The notes under the pieces are model-generated. The model saw only the letters and a list, made by a program, of their open reading frames with translations, had not been told where the DNA came from and did not search any database. This document shows positions 44,484-51,759 of a stretch of 64,000 bases of DNA, one piece after another; within the stretch, counting starts at the first letter, position 1; each line of letters begins with the position of its first letter. Made by a program: the position numbers and the translations under genes. The stretch comes from an uncultured Clostridia bacterium (GTDB taxonomy: Bacteria; Bacillota; Clostridia; Christensenellales; Borkfalkiaceae): NCBI GenBank assembly GCA_944362555.1, contig CALVTL010000003.1:28030-92029 (forward strand), written 5' to 3'.

Positions 44484-45242
44484 ATGAAACGCGAACGGAT
44501 CGAAGAAATTGCGGAGCTTTTGGATAAGCGCGGGAAGCTCACCCTGGAACAGCTTGACGAACAATTCCCCAACGTCTCGCAGATGACGCTGCGGCGCGAT
44601 TTGTTCCAGCTCGAACAGGAGGGGCGCATCATCCGCGTGCGCGGCGGCGCGATGTCCGTCAAGGAAGTGCAGAAGGTGTCGGGCGAGCCGTACACCAAAA
44701 AGACGACCATCCACACGGACGAAAAGATCAAGATCGCCCAGAAGGCGGCGAGCCTCATCGACGACGGCTGCTCCCTGTTTATGGACGGCGGCACGACGGC
44801 GATGTACCTTGCAAAGGAGCTGCCCGACAAAAACTTACATATCTTCACGAACGGGCTGGCGGTCGCCATCGAGCTTGCGCAGAAAAAGAACTTCCACGTC
44901 ACGATGCTGGGCGGACAGGTGATGAAGGACAACCTCTCCACCGCCTCCCCCGTCGCCAAGGCGTATTTCGACAATACCAATTTTGAACTTGCCATCATCT
45001 CCGCCTCCGCCTTCACGCCCGAAAACGGGTTCTCGTGCGGGTCGCAGATCGAGGCGGACCTTTTAAAGCTCGTCCGCTCCAAGGCGAAGGCGACGTATAT
45101 GATGCTGGACAGCTCCAAGATCGGCAAGATCATGCCCTACACCTTTGCGCGCGTCGAGGACATCGACGTACTCATCACGGACGACAACTTCCCCGCCGAC
45201 CTCAAAGAGGAATTCACCGCCCGCAATATCGTCGTCATGTGA
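44484..45242 (+). CDS. DeoR family transcriptional regulator
   Basis: The 252-residue protein has an N-terminal DeoR HTH (ERIEEIAELLDKRGKLTLEQ, with QMTLRRDLFQLEQEGRIIRV as the signature recognition helix) and a sugar-phosphate-binding DeoRC domain (DGGTTAMYLAKELPD near residue 105, ISASAFTPENGFSCGS, MLDSSKIGK near 210). Such repressors respond to a phosphorylated sugar and usually control neighbouring sugar operons, but here the gene stands alone. GGAGGAGAAC precedes the ATG. AT-rich upstream DNA may hold its operators. Confidence 0.93.
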   Translation: MKRERIEEIAELLDKRGKLTLEQLDEQFPNVSQMTLRRDLFQLEQEGRIIRVRGGAMSVKEVQKVSGEPYTKKTTIHTDEKIKIAQKAASLIDDGCSLFMDGGTTAMYLAKELPDKNLHIFTNGLAVAIELAQKKNFHVTMLGGQVMKDNLSTASPVAKAYFDNTNFELAIISASAFTPENGFSCGSQIEADLLKLVRSKAKATYMMLDSSKIGKIMPYTFARVEDIDVLITDDNFPADLKEEFTARNIVVM

Positions 45243-45429
45243 GCCGTGCGGCAGCGCCGCCGTAAAATGTGTATTCCGCCGCCTTCCCCCTCGCGGGAAG
45301 GCGGTTTTTTGCCCCTGCGGCAATGCCCCATGCGCCGCCGGGAAGCCGAGCGCAGCGAAGCACTCTCTGCCCTTGCCCCCCCTTGCGATTGTCCCCTGCG
45401 TCATCCTGCGGAAAAACGCCCCGCCCCCC

Positions 45430-45620
45430 TTGCGTCATCCCGAACGAATGTGAGGGATCTCCTCGTTTTTTGTCACTTTCCGGGGGATTCCTCGCTCCGC
45501 TTCGGAATGACGGAAGAACGGGGGCGCGCCCCTCGGTACTTCGCCCCGATGGGGCTCGTGCGCCGCTTCGTCGGAATGCTCCTGCAAGCAGGCATTCCTC
45601 CTCGCGTCGGACGAAATGAC
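45430..45620. repeat. intergenic repeat, copy of the 38.7-kb element
   Basis: Starts CGTCATCCCGAACGAATGTG and runs through TCGCTCCGCTTCGGAATGAC, GGGGCTCGTGCGCCGC, ATGCTCCTGCAAGCAGGCAT to GTCGGACGAAATGAC. The stretch 45243-45650 has no gene. Confidence 0.85.
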
Positions 45621-45651
45621 ATGAAAAAGGAGCTCACGGCTCCGCTCGGCG

Positions 45652-45695
45652 GCAAAAAGGTGCGGCTGCAAATGCAGCCGCACCTTTTTGCATCT
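45652..45695 (-). terminator. terminator, bidirectional
   Basis: AAAAAGGTGCGGCTGC-AAAT-GCAGCCGCACCTTTTT is a perfect 16-bp stem with A/T flanks on both sides, after the stop of the small minus-strand gene. Confidence 0.9.
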
Positions 45696-45708
45696 CCGTC
45701 CTTACAGG

Positions 45709-46068
45709 TCATTCGCCGAGGTCGATGCCGAACGCCCTGCCCGTCACCTCGATCTCGCGGCGGCAGAGTGCGGCGGCAAGCGCCCAGGCGTCCTTTTCGC
45801 CGAACAGGCGGCGCAGCTTCCAGCCGCGCACGAAGGACGCGTACTTCTTTTCGGGCGAAGGGAACTTGCGCTCCCCGTTGACGAGGGCGAAGAGGTTGCG
45901 CTCGCGCGCGGAGAGCACGCGGTATTCAAAGTAATTCGCCGCGTCCTTTTTGAAGCGGTAGATCTGCGTGCAGGAGGAGTCGGTCGCCTTGTTGTAGTCC
46001 CGCTCGAACACGAACCCCCTCTCCAACACAAACGAAAATAACTGCGCGATGCGCTCGTCCTCGGTCAT
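45709..46068 (-). CDS. unidentified 119-residue soluble protein
   Basis: The product is mixed alpha/beta with many charged residues (MTEDERIAQLFSFVLERGFV, FKKDAANYFEYRVLSARE, SFVRGWKLRRLFGEKDAW). I cannot assign a family. AAAGGAGGGGAGC directly before the ATG makes translation likely, and codon use is ordinary. A strong terminator follows. CCATGTCCG-type repeats lie upstream, at 46.1 kb. Confidence 0.75.
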   Translation of the reverse strand: MTEDERIAQLFSFVLERGFVFERDYNKATDSSCTQIYRFKKDAANYFEYRVLSARERNLFALVNGERKFPSPEKKYASFVRGWKLRRLFGEKDAWALAAALCRREIEVTGRAFGIDLGE

Positions 46069-46094
46069 GCTCCCCTCCTTTCCTCTGTTCCGCC

Positions 46095-46160
46095 GCCCGA
46101 ACGCGGACATGGTGCGACCCTTTGCATGATTTTCCGCGCAAAGGCGGACATGGGCTGCCC
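46095..46160 (-). repeat. two CCATGTCCGC motifs, inverted
   Basis: On the minus strand CACCATGTCCGCG and GCCCATGTCCGCC occur 40 bases apart, the same motif as at 24.7, 31.4 and 43.3 kb. Confidence 0.55.
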
Positions 46161-46264
46161 GCGCGCCGCCCCCGCAGACACGGGTGCGCTCTGCGCACTC
46201 TGATATAAAAAATTATAACACATTCCCGCAGCCCTTGTCCACCGATTCCGCGAAACGTTTACAC

Positions 46265-46295
46265 AAAAAAGCGCCCTGCCGCTCGGGCAGGGCGC
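46265..46295 (-). terminator. pckG terminator
   Basis: GCGCCCTGCC/GGCAGGGCGC stem followed on the minus strand by TTTTTTGTG, seven bases after the pckG stop. Confidence 0.9.
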
Positions 46296-46301
46296 CTAAC
46301 T

Positions 46302-48071
46302 TTACGCCTCGCAGTTCTTTTTGAGGACGGCGAGATTTTCCGAAAGTTCCTTGGGCAGCTTGTCGCCGAACTGCTTGTAGAACTCCTTGATCTCGTCCGC
46401 CTCGGCGCTCCAGCGCGCCTTGTCGATGTAGAGGATGCTCTCGAGCGTCTCGCGCGAGTAGTCCAGCCCCTCGAGGTCGATGTCCTTTGCATAAGGGACG
46501 TAGCCGATGGCGGTCTCCTGCGCGTCCACGGCGTTCTCGCAGCGCTTCAGGATCCACTCCAGAACGCGCATATTGTCGCCGAAGCCGGGCCAGAGGAATT
46601 CGCCCTTCTCGTCCTGACGGAACCAGTTGACGTTGAAGATCTTGGGCGGGTTCTTCACCTTCTTGCCCATCTCGATCCAGTGTGCGAAGTAGTCGCCCAT
46701 GTGATAGCCGCAGAAGGGCTTCATCGCCATGGGGTCGTGGCGCAGAACGCCCGTCGCGCCCGTGGCGGCAGCCGTCGTTTCGCTCGACATGATGGAGCCG
46801 ACGAACACGCCGTGATCCCAATCGCGGGATTCATACACAAGGGGCGTGGTGCTTGCCCTGCGGCCGCCGAAGATGATGGCGTCGAGCGGCACGCCCTCCT
46901 TGGAGTTGAACGCCTCCGAAAGGCAGGGGCAGCCCGTGGCGGGCGCGGTGAAGCGGGAGTTGGGGTGCGCCGCCTTGGTGCCCGCATCGGGCGTCCACTC
47001 GTTGCCGAGCCAGTCGATGAGGTGCGCGGGCGCCTGCTTGGTGAGCCCCTCCCACCACACGGTGTTGTCCTCGGGATTAAGGGCGACGTTGGTGAAGATG
47101 GTGCCCTGCCGCGTTGCCGCAAGGGCGTTGGGGTTGCTCTTTTCGTTCGTGCCGGGCGCGACGCCGAAGAAGCCGTTTTCGGGGTTGACCGCCCAGAGCC
47201 TGCCGTCCTTTCCGGCGCGGATCCATGCGATGTCGTCGCCGACCGTCTCCACCTTATACCCCTTTTCCAGATAGTGCTTGGGGGGGATGAGCATGGCGAG
47301 GTTGGTCTTGCCGCACGCGGACGGGAACGCCGCCGCGACGTACTTCTTTCTGCCGTCGGGGAAGGTGACGCCCAAAATAAGCATATGTTCCGCCATCCAG
47401 CCCTCCTGCCTTCCGAGGTAGGAGGCGATGCGCAGGGCGAAGCACTTTTTGCCGAGCAGGACGTTTCCGCCGTAGCCGGAATTCACCGAGATGATGGTGT
47501 CGTCCTCGGGGAAGTGCATGATGTAGCGCCTCTCCTGGTCGATGTCGCACTTGGCGTGGAAGCCCTTGATGAAGTCGCCGTCCGCGCCGAGCTGCGCATA
47601 GCACTCCTTGCCGACGCGCGTCATGATGGACATATTGAGGACGACATAGATGGAATCGGTGACCTCGATGCCGATCTTGGAGAAGGGCGAGCCGACGACG
47701 CCCATCGAATAGGGAATGACGTACATGGTGCGCCCCTTCATCTTGCCGCGGGCGATGTCGGCGCACAGCTTATATGCCTCTTTGGGGTCCATCCAGTTGT
47801 TGGTGGGACCTGCGTTCTCCTTCTCGCGGCAGCAGATGAACGTTCTGTCCTCCACGCGGGCGACGTCGTTCTTGGCGGTGCGGTGGTAGTAGCAGCCGGG
47901 GAGTTTCTCCTGGTTGAGCTCCATCATTTCGCCCGTGGAGCAAGCCTCGCGGCGGAGCGCGTCGAGCTGTTCCTTGCTGCCGTCGATCCAGACGATGTTG
48001 TCGGGACAGGCGAGCGCGGCGCTCTCCTCGACGAACGCGATGACCTTCTTGTTGTTGGTAGGATATGCCAT
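46302..48071 (-). CDS. pckG: phosphoenolpyruvate carboxykinase (GTP)
   Basis: The 589-residue enzyme interconverts oxaloacetate and PEP with GTP/GDP and CO2. It has the GTP-type signatures FPSACGKTNLAM (P-loop, near residue 275), GDDIAWIRAGKDGRLWAVNPE (first 20 residues shown in part), FFGVAPGTN (near 325), and the mobile lid region near 450 (RASTTPLVYESRDW). GTP-dependent forms occur in some Clostridia and anaerobes where the enzyme fixes CO2 to make oxaloacetate for mixed-acid fermentation. AGGAGG precedes the ATG. It is monocistronic. Confidence 0.97.
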   Translation of the reverse strand: MAYPTNNKKVIAFVEESAALACPDNIVWIDGSKEQLDALRREACSTGEMMELNQEKLPGCYYHRTAKNDVARVEDRTFICCREKENAGPTNNWMDPKEAYKLCADIARGKMKGRTMYVIPYSMGVVGSPFSKIGIEVTDSIYVVLNMSIMTRVGKECYAQLGADGDFIKGFHAKCDIDQERRYIMHFPEDDTIISVNSGYGGNVLLGKKCFALRIASYLGRQEGWMAEHMLILGVTFPDGRKKYVAAAFPSACGKTNLAMLIPPKHYLEKGYKVETVGDDIAWIRAGKDGRLWAVNPENGFFGVAPGTNEKSNPNALAATRQGTIFTNVALNPEDNTVWWEGLTKQAPAHLIDWLGNEWTPDAGTKAAHPNSRFTAPATGCPCLSEAFNSKEGVPLDAIIFGGRRASTTPLVYESRDWDHGVFVGSIMSSETTAAATGATGVLRHDPMAMKPFCGYHMGDYFAHWIEMGKKVKNPPKIFNVNWFRQDEKGEFLWPGFGDNMRVLEWILKRCENAVDAQETAIGYVPYAKDIDLEGLDYSRETLESILYIDKARWSAEADEIKEFYKQFGDKLPKELSENLAVLKKNCEA

Positions 48072-48145
48072 ATTCTTTCCTCCTGAAAGGTTTTTCCGTT
48101 TTCTTACGGAATACGGCGAAAATATCCGCTCGCATCCCACGATAT

Positions 48146-48174
48146 AGTATAGCAGAAAAAAAACAACTTGTAAA
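48146..48174 (-). promoter_or_regulatory. pckG promoter
   Basis: TTTACA and TATACT with a 17-base spacer. Confidence 0.8.
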
Positions 48175-48279
48175 GGGAACGGATGCACATTCCGTGCAAA
48201 AATTTTTGCGCTTCGTCCTGCGCCGCCCCCTTTTTGCCGCAACAAAAAGGGCGCGGGGCGTTCTCCTTGCGTTATCCTC

Positions 48280-48762
48280 TTAATTCTGCCTCCATATCAC
48301 AATTTCGAGCGGGGAAGCGTAACAAATCTGCACGCCGCCGACGCTCACCCAATTTTCGAGATCGACGGCGGGAAATTCGACGAACGGCTCGTTCAGCATG
48401 ACCGCATGGCAGCCGTGATAGGCGCCGTAATATTTTACGATCCGCATATCGTCCGCCGTGACCCGCTTCCCAAGCTCTTTCTGCCATTCGCGGGCTGCCG
48501 CCTTGCGGATCGCCCTGTCGGTCTCCTCCGGCAGCTCCTGCCGCTCCTGCGGCGCATACCCCTCGGGCATGAGCGCCTCGTTCCTCTCCCTGCCGCCGTT
48601 CTGATAATAGGCGATGGAGAGGAGCTCCTCCTGCGTTAAAAGCTCCGCCTCGTAGGCCTCCTCCAAGGAGCAGAGCGTGCCCTTGGGCGAACACGCCGCA
48701 AGGCTCAACCCCGTTGCAAGCAGCAATGCGCCCGCAAGCAGTGCGGAACAAAATTTTTTCAT
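48280..48762 (-). CDS. unidentified small lipoprotein
   Basis: The 160-residue protein has a lipoprotein signal MKKFCSALLAGALLLATGLS with the lipobox LAAC (Cys near 24). The mature part (~135 residues) is acidic to neutral, with SIAYYQNGG, KYYGAYHGCHAVML and a C-terminal WVSVGGVQICYASPLEIVIW that looks like a beta domain. GGAGG precedes the ATG. It follows the other lipoprotein gene on the same strand with a hairpin between, so it may depend on read-through. No function is assigned. Confidence 0.8.
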   Translation of the reverse strand: MKKFCSALLAGALLLATGLSLAACSPKGTLCSLEEAYEAELLTQEELLSIAYYQNGGRERNEALMPEGYAPQERQELPEETDRAIRKAAAREWQKELGKRVTADDMRIVKYYGAYHGCHAVMLNEPFVEFPAVDLENWVSVGGVQICYASPLEIVIWRQN

Positions 48763-48822
48763 CCCCTGCCTCCTTTTTCTTCGCCGTATGCCGCGGCATC
48801 CCGCCCCCATTCATGCAAAACC

Positions 48823-48844
48823 GGGCGCCCGCACGGGGCGCCCG
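48823..48844 (-). terminator. hairpin between the two lipoprotein genes
   Basis: GGGCGCCCCGTGCGGGCGCCC followed on the minus strand by GGTTTTGC. Terminator strength is moderate. Confidence 0.6.
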
Positions 48845-48861
48845 CCTTGCTTTGAGACCTG

Positions 48862-49749
48862 TTATTTGACCTCGGGAAGGGTGTTGCTCTGTCCGCCGTA
48901 GGAGTAGACGAGCCCCATCTCCGCCTGCGTATCGAAGGACACGACGTCCTCCTTCGCCGCATCGGCAGACGCCTGCGCGTAGATGGCGCCGAGCTTGCCG
49001 TCTTTGATCTTATAGACGAGCTCCCCGCCCATGGAGAAGGCGCTGTCGCCCGCCTCGCCGGACAGTTCGGCGTCCGCAGCGACGTAGCCCTTCTTTTCGG
49101 CGCTGTATGTATACTCCGCAAACGCGCCCGCGAGCGCGCTCTGATCGAGCATCTCCATGAGCCCGGCGCTCATGGACTGCGCCATCTCGCTCACACTGCT
49201 GCCCACAGAGCCGCCCGCCGTGAAGCTCACCCAATTCCCGTCGTCGTCCTTTATGTAGTACCCGACGGGATCGGCATAGGAAATATAGATGTCAAGAGAC
49301 CCCTCTTCGGTGGTCGCCCCGTCCATATCCATGAGGGCGAGCAATTCTTCGGAACCGTCCACCTTCACCGAGAAATCCATTTCAAGATGCACGATGTTGT
49401 CGGCAATGGTGACGGCGGCGGAGGCGGACATCGCAAGGCTCGCATTCATCGCCTCGATGGTTTGTCCGAGCAGCTCTCCCTCCTCGGTGGAAAACGAATA
49501 GCTCATCTTCATCTCGTACTCCGCCTTGAAGTTGGGCGCTTCCGCCTCGTCGGCGACCGTCTGCACGGGCAGCGCCGCAGAGCTTTCCGTCGCATACGCC
49601 GTGCCCGCCATGGCGGCGTCCCACACGTCCTCGGTGACTTCCTCGCCGCGCATACTCTTCGCCTTTCCGACCGTGCCGCAGCCCGCGAATGCAAACACCA
49701 GGCACCCCGAGAGCGCCACGGCAGCCGTACCCATCCAAACCTTTTTCAT
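48862..49749 (-). CDS. unidentified lipoprotein, 295 residues
   Basis: The signal MKKVWMGTAAVALSGCLVFA ends in the lipobox FAGC (Cys24). The mature part is Ala/Ser/Glu-rich and reads like a LolA/LppX-type or DUF-type beta-sheet lipoprotein: KAEYEMKMSYSFSTEEGELL, NIVHLEMDFSVKVDGSEEL, YIKDDDGNWVSF. Methionine is frequent (MDMDGA, MAQSMSAGLMEMLDQ). No known motif. It has its own consensus promoter and leads the two-gene lipoprotein group. Confidence 0.8.
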   Translation of the reverse strand: MKKVWMGTAAVALSGCLVFAFAGCGTVGKAKSMRGEEVTEDVWDAAMAGTAYATESSAALPVQTVADEAEAPNFKAEYEMKMSYSFSTEEGELLGQTIEAMNASLAMSASAAVTIADNIVHLEMDFSVKVDGSEELLALMDMDGATTEEGSLDIYISYADPVGYYIKDDDGNWVSFTAGGSVGSSVSEMAQSMSAGLMEMLDQSALAGAFAEYTYSAEKKGYVAADAELSGEAGDSAFSMGGELVYKIKDGKLGAIYAQASADAAKEDVVSFDTQAEMGLVYSYGGQSNTLPEVK

Positions 49750-49816
49750 AATTATTTCCTCCTTTTTCCCTCCCGCGCCGTCGGGGGCGCGCCCCCTCTG
49801 CGGGATCGGTACCTCT

Positions 49817-49845
49817 ATCTTATCCCATCTTCTTCATCTTGTCAA
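49817..49845 (-). promoter_or_regulatory. promoter of the lipoprotein group
   Basis: TTGACA and TAAGAT with a 17-base spacer. Confidence 0.8.
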
Positions 49846-49925
49846 GAGTTTAATTGCAATTTTTTGTCATAAAAAAGGACGCATTTTGATAAATACGTCC
49901 ACTTTATGAACAGATTTGCGCGTTT

Positions 49926-50612
49926 TTACAGGAGAAGGAGCAGGATGGAGGCGAATTGCAGCGCCGTGCCCGCGATGTCGAAGAGGTGCCAGACGGGGTG
50001 GAACCAGCGCATTTTTTTGCCGAGGGCGAAAAAGACGATGCCCACCGTGTAGGCGATGCCGCCCGCCAGCAGCAGCCAGAGAGCGGGCGCGGGCAGCGCG
50101 GCGGCGAGCTGCGGGAACACCGCGAGCGCCATCCAGCCCAGCACGACGTAGAGCGCCATCGAAACGCCCTTGACGAGCTTGTTGTTCATGGCGACGGCGT
50201 TCATCGCAATGCCGACGGCGGCAAGCCCCCACTGCAGCCCGAACACCATCCAGCCCTCCACCGTTCCGCCGAGGGCGATGAGGCAGAAGGGCGAGTACGT
50301 TCCCGCAATGAGCAAAAAGATGGTGCAGTGGTCGAAGATGCGGAATACCCCCTTCGCCCTGCCGTCGGGGAGAAAGTGATAGAGCGCGCTCATCGTGTAC
50401 AGCGCGAGCGCACCGAACCCGAACAGCGAGACGCCCATAAGCGCCATCCCGTCGGGATAGGCAAAAAAGGCGAGCACCGCCCAGAACACGAGCCCCAGCC
50501 CGCCGCCCACGATGTGCGAGACGGCGTTGAACACCTCCTCGCCCTTCGTGTAAAAGGAAGTAAATTTACCGTTGACCGTTGTCCCCCTGACGGGGGTGAT
50601 GACCGCCTGCAT
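49926..50612 (-). CDS. hemolysin III family membrane protein
   Basis: The 228-residue protein has seven helices of the HlyIII/PAQR superfamily, with the conserved residues NAVSHIVGGGLGL (near residue 28), ALYHFLPDGRAKGVF (near 80), RIFDHCTIFLLIAGTYSPF (near 92) and KMRWFHPVWHLFDI (near 200). The histidines and aspartate bind a zinc ion in relatives. Function in bacteria is unclear despite the name. GGAGG precedes the ATG. It is monocistronic. Confidence 0.93.
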   Translation of the reverse strand: MQAVITPVRGTTVNGKFTSFYTKGEEVFNAVSHIVGGGLGLVFWAVLAFFAYPDGMALMGVSLFGFGALALYTMSALYHFLPDGRAKGVFRIFDHCTIFLLIAGTYSPFCLIALGGTVEGWMVFGLQWGLAAVGIAMNAVAMNNKLVKGVSMALYVVLGWMALAVFPQLAAALPAPALWLLLAGGIAYTVGIVFFALGKKMRWFHPVWHLFDIAGTALQFASILLLLL

Positions 50613-50685
50613 TGCGTATCCTCCGGGATGATGTCTTATTCGGGGCGGCGCCGCGCTCTGCACTTATCCCCCGCCCTGCAAAAAA

Positions 50686-50714
50686 AGTATATGACGGCGG
50701 CGCAAAAAACGCAA
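50686..50714 (-). promoter_or_regulatory. promoter of the hemolysin III gene
   Basis: TTGCGT and TATACT with a 17-base spacer. Confidence 0.6.
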
Positions 50715-50784
50715 CCTACTTTCAAGGCGCGCCGCTCTCCTTCTTTTTTTGCCATTTCTACCCGAAGATATGCCCATTCTACCC

Positions 50785-50818
50785 AAAAAACAAGCCGCTC
50801 TACTCACGGTAGAGCGGC
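50785..50818 (-). terminator. pfl operon terminator
   Basis: GCCGCTCTAC/GTAGAGCGGC stem followed on the minus strand by TTGTTTTTTG, seven bases after the last gene of the operon. Confidence 0.85.
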
Positions 50819-50824
50819 ATTCTC

Positions 50825-51091
50825 TTACAAAAAGAGGATGATGAGGGCGATGGCAACGGCAATGACGGTGCCCGCAACGTAGCACACGGTGCGGATGCGC
50901 TGCTTCTTTTTTTCATCCATCGGGGAATACCCCTTGGGTCGGAGCGCGCCGCCGCAATAGGGACAGCGCGTCATGTGGTCGAGCACGCTCTTTCCGCAGT
51001 GCGGACAGGGAAGAGCGTGCTTTTCGAGTTTCTCCCGCCGCCGCCTTGCCCGTTCCTCCTCGGCGGCGCGGCGCTGTTCTTCTTCCGTCAT
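50825..51091 (-). CDS. small zinc-ribbon membrane protein at the end of the pfl operon
   Basis: The 88-residue protein has a highly basic/acidic N-terminal helix (MTEEEQRRAAEEERARRRRE), a zinc ribbon CPHCGKSVLDHMTRCPYCGG (residues ~36-55), and a C-terminal membrane helix (YVAGTVIAVAIALIILFL). The zinc ribbon would face the cytoplasm. It begins four bases after the glycyl radical domain gene. I cannot assign a function; a role in the pfl system is only suggested by position. Confidence 0.75.
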   Translation of the reverse strand: MTEEEQRRAAEEERARRRREKLEKHALPCPHCGKSVLDHMTRCPYCGGALRPKGYSPMDEKKKQRIRTVCYVAGTVIAVAIALIILFL

Positions 51092-51095
51092 GGCG

Positions 51096-51332
51096 TCACA
51101 TACTCTCGTGGATGGTGCGCGCAATGACGTCATCCTGCTGTTCTTTGGTGAGTTTGTTGAAGTTGACGGCATACCCGCTCACGCGGATGGTGAGCTGGGG
51201 ATATTTTTCGGGGTGCTTCTGCGCGTCGAGCAGCGTCTCGCGGTTGAAGACGTTGACGTTGAGGTGATACCCGCCGTCGCCCACATAGGCGTCCAGCATA
51301 TTGACGAGGTTTTCCGTTCTCTCGTTTGCCAT
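51096..51332 (-). CDS. glycyl radical domain of pyruvate formate-lyase as a separate protein
   Basis: The 78-residue protein is the missing C-terminus of Pfl[21 protein letters not shown] (residues 20-39), [20 protein letters not shown] (residues 40-59, radical glycine Gly53 in RVSGYA) and [18 protein letters not shown] match the PFL end almost residue for residue; the free-standing homologue GrcA/YfiD has the same layout. GGGAGGAAACAAC gives a strong ribosome binding site for the ATG at 51332. PflB (675) plus this (78) is 753 residues, the size of normal PFL. It is encoded in the same operon, downstream of pflB. Confidence 0.93.
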   Translation of the reverse strand: MANERTENLVNMLDAYVGDGGYHLNVNVFNRETLLDAQKHPEKYPQLTIRVSGYAVNFNKLTKEQQDDVIARTIHESM

Positions 51333-51759
51333 GTTGTTTCCTCCCGATATTGTTGATTTTGTTGATTTTTTATCCATCTTGCCGTCGCGGCAAGGCGCAC
51401 GGAACGCGAATAACCGCACACGTCGTCGCGGCAAGGCGCATTTTGCGGGCATTCGGCACAGCCGAACGCCGCGCCTTTTACGCCTGCCGCTCCTCTTTCG
51501 CCAAAATCTTTTCCAATGAAAATATTTTGGCGATAAGTTATAATGACGTAGCAAAAGGCTTCACTGCGTTATGCCTTTTGCACCCCTATTTGCTGCTCAC
51601 GCAGCTTTTGCGGAAAGGTGAATGCGCGGGCGCTATAACTGTTGCGAACTGCCCGCGCAGAGGAAAACCGCGCGGTCAGCCGCAAGGCGTGCCCGCGGGG
51701 TGTTCCTCCCCCTCACGACGTTTTTCCGCGTCAGTTCGCGGAAAAACGTGTGAACTTTT
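51333..51759 (-). repeat. composite hairpin-rich repeat element, copy B, between pflB and its glycyl radical domain
   Basis: After the pflB TAA, on the minus strand, comes AAAAGTTCACACGTTTTTCC, whose partner GGAAAAACGTCGTGAGG completes a hairpin; then TTCGCAACAGTTATAGC, CTGCGTGAGCAGCAAATAGG, CGCCAAAATATTTTC/GAAAAGATTTTGGCG, GAGGAGCGGCAGGCG and CATTCGGC palindromes as in copy A (23.5-24.2 kb, opposite strand). The last ~45 bases before the next ATG are not repeat. No IS transposase is present. Confidence 0.88.

Noticed and set aside
51333-51759. Spliced intron or translational bypass joining the PFL halves
   Set aside because: The downstream half has its own strong ribosome binding site and ATG, so separate translation explains it; bypass cannot be excluded but nothing demands it.
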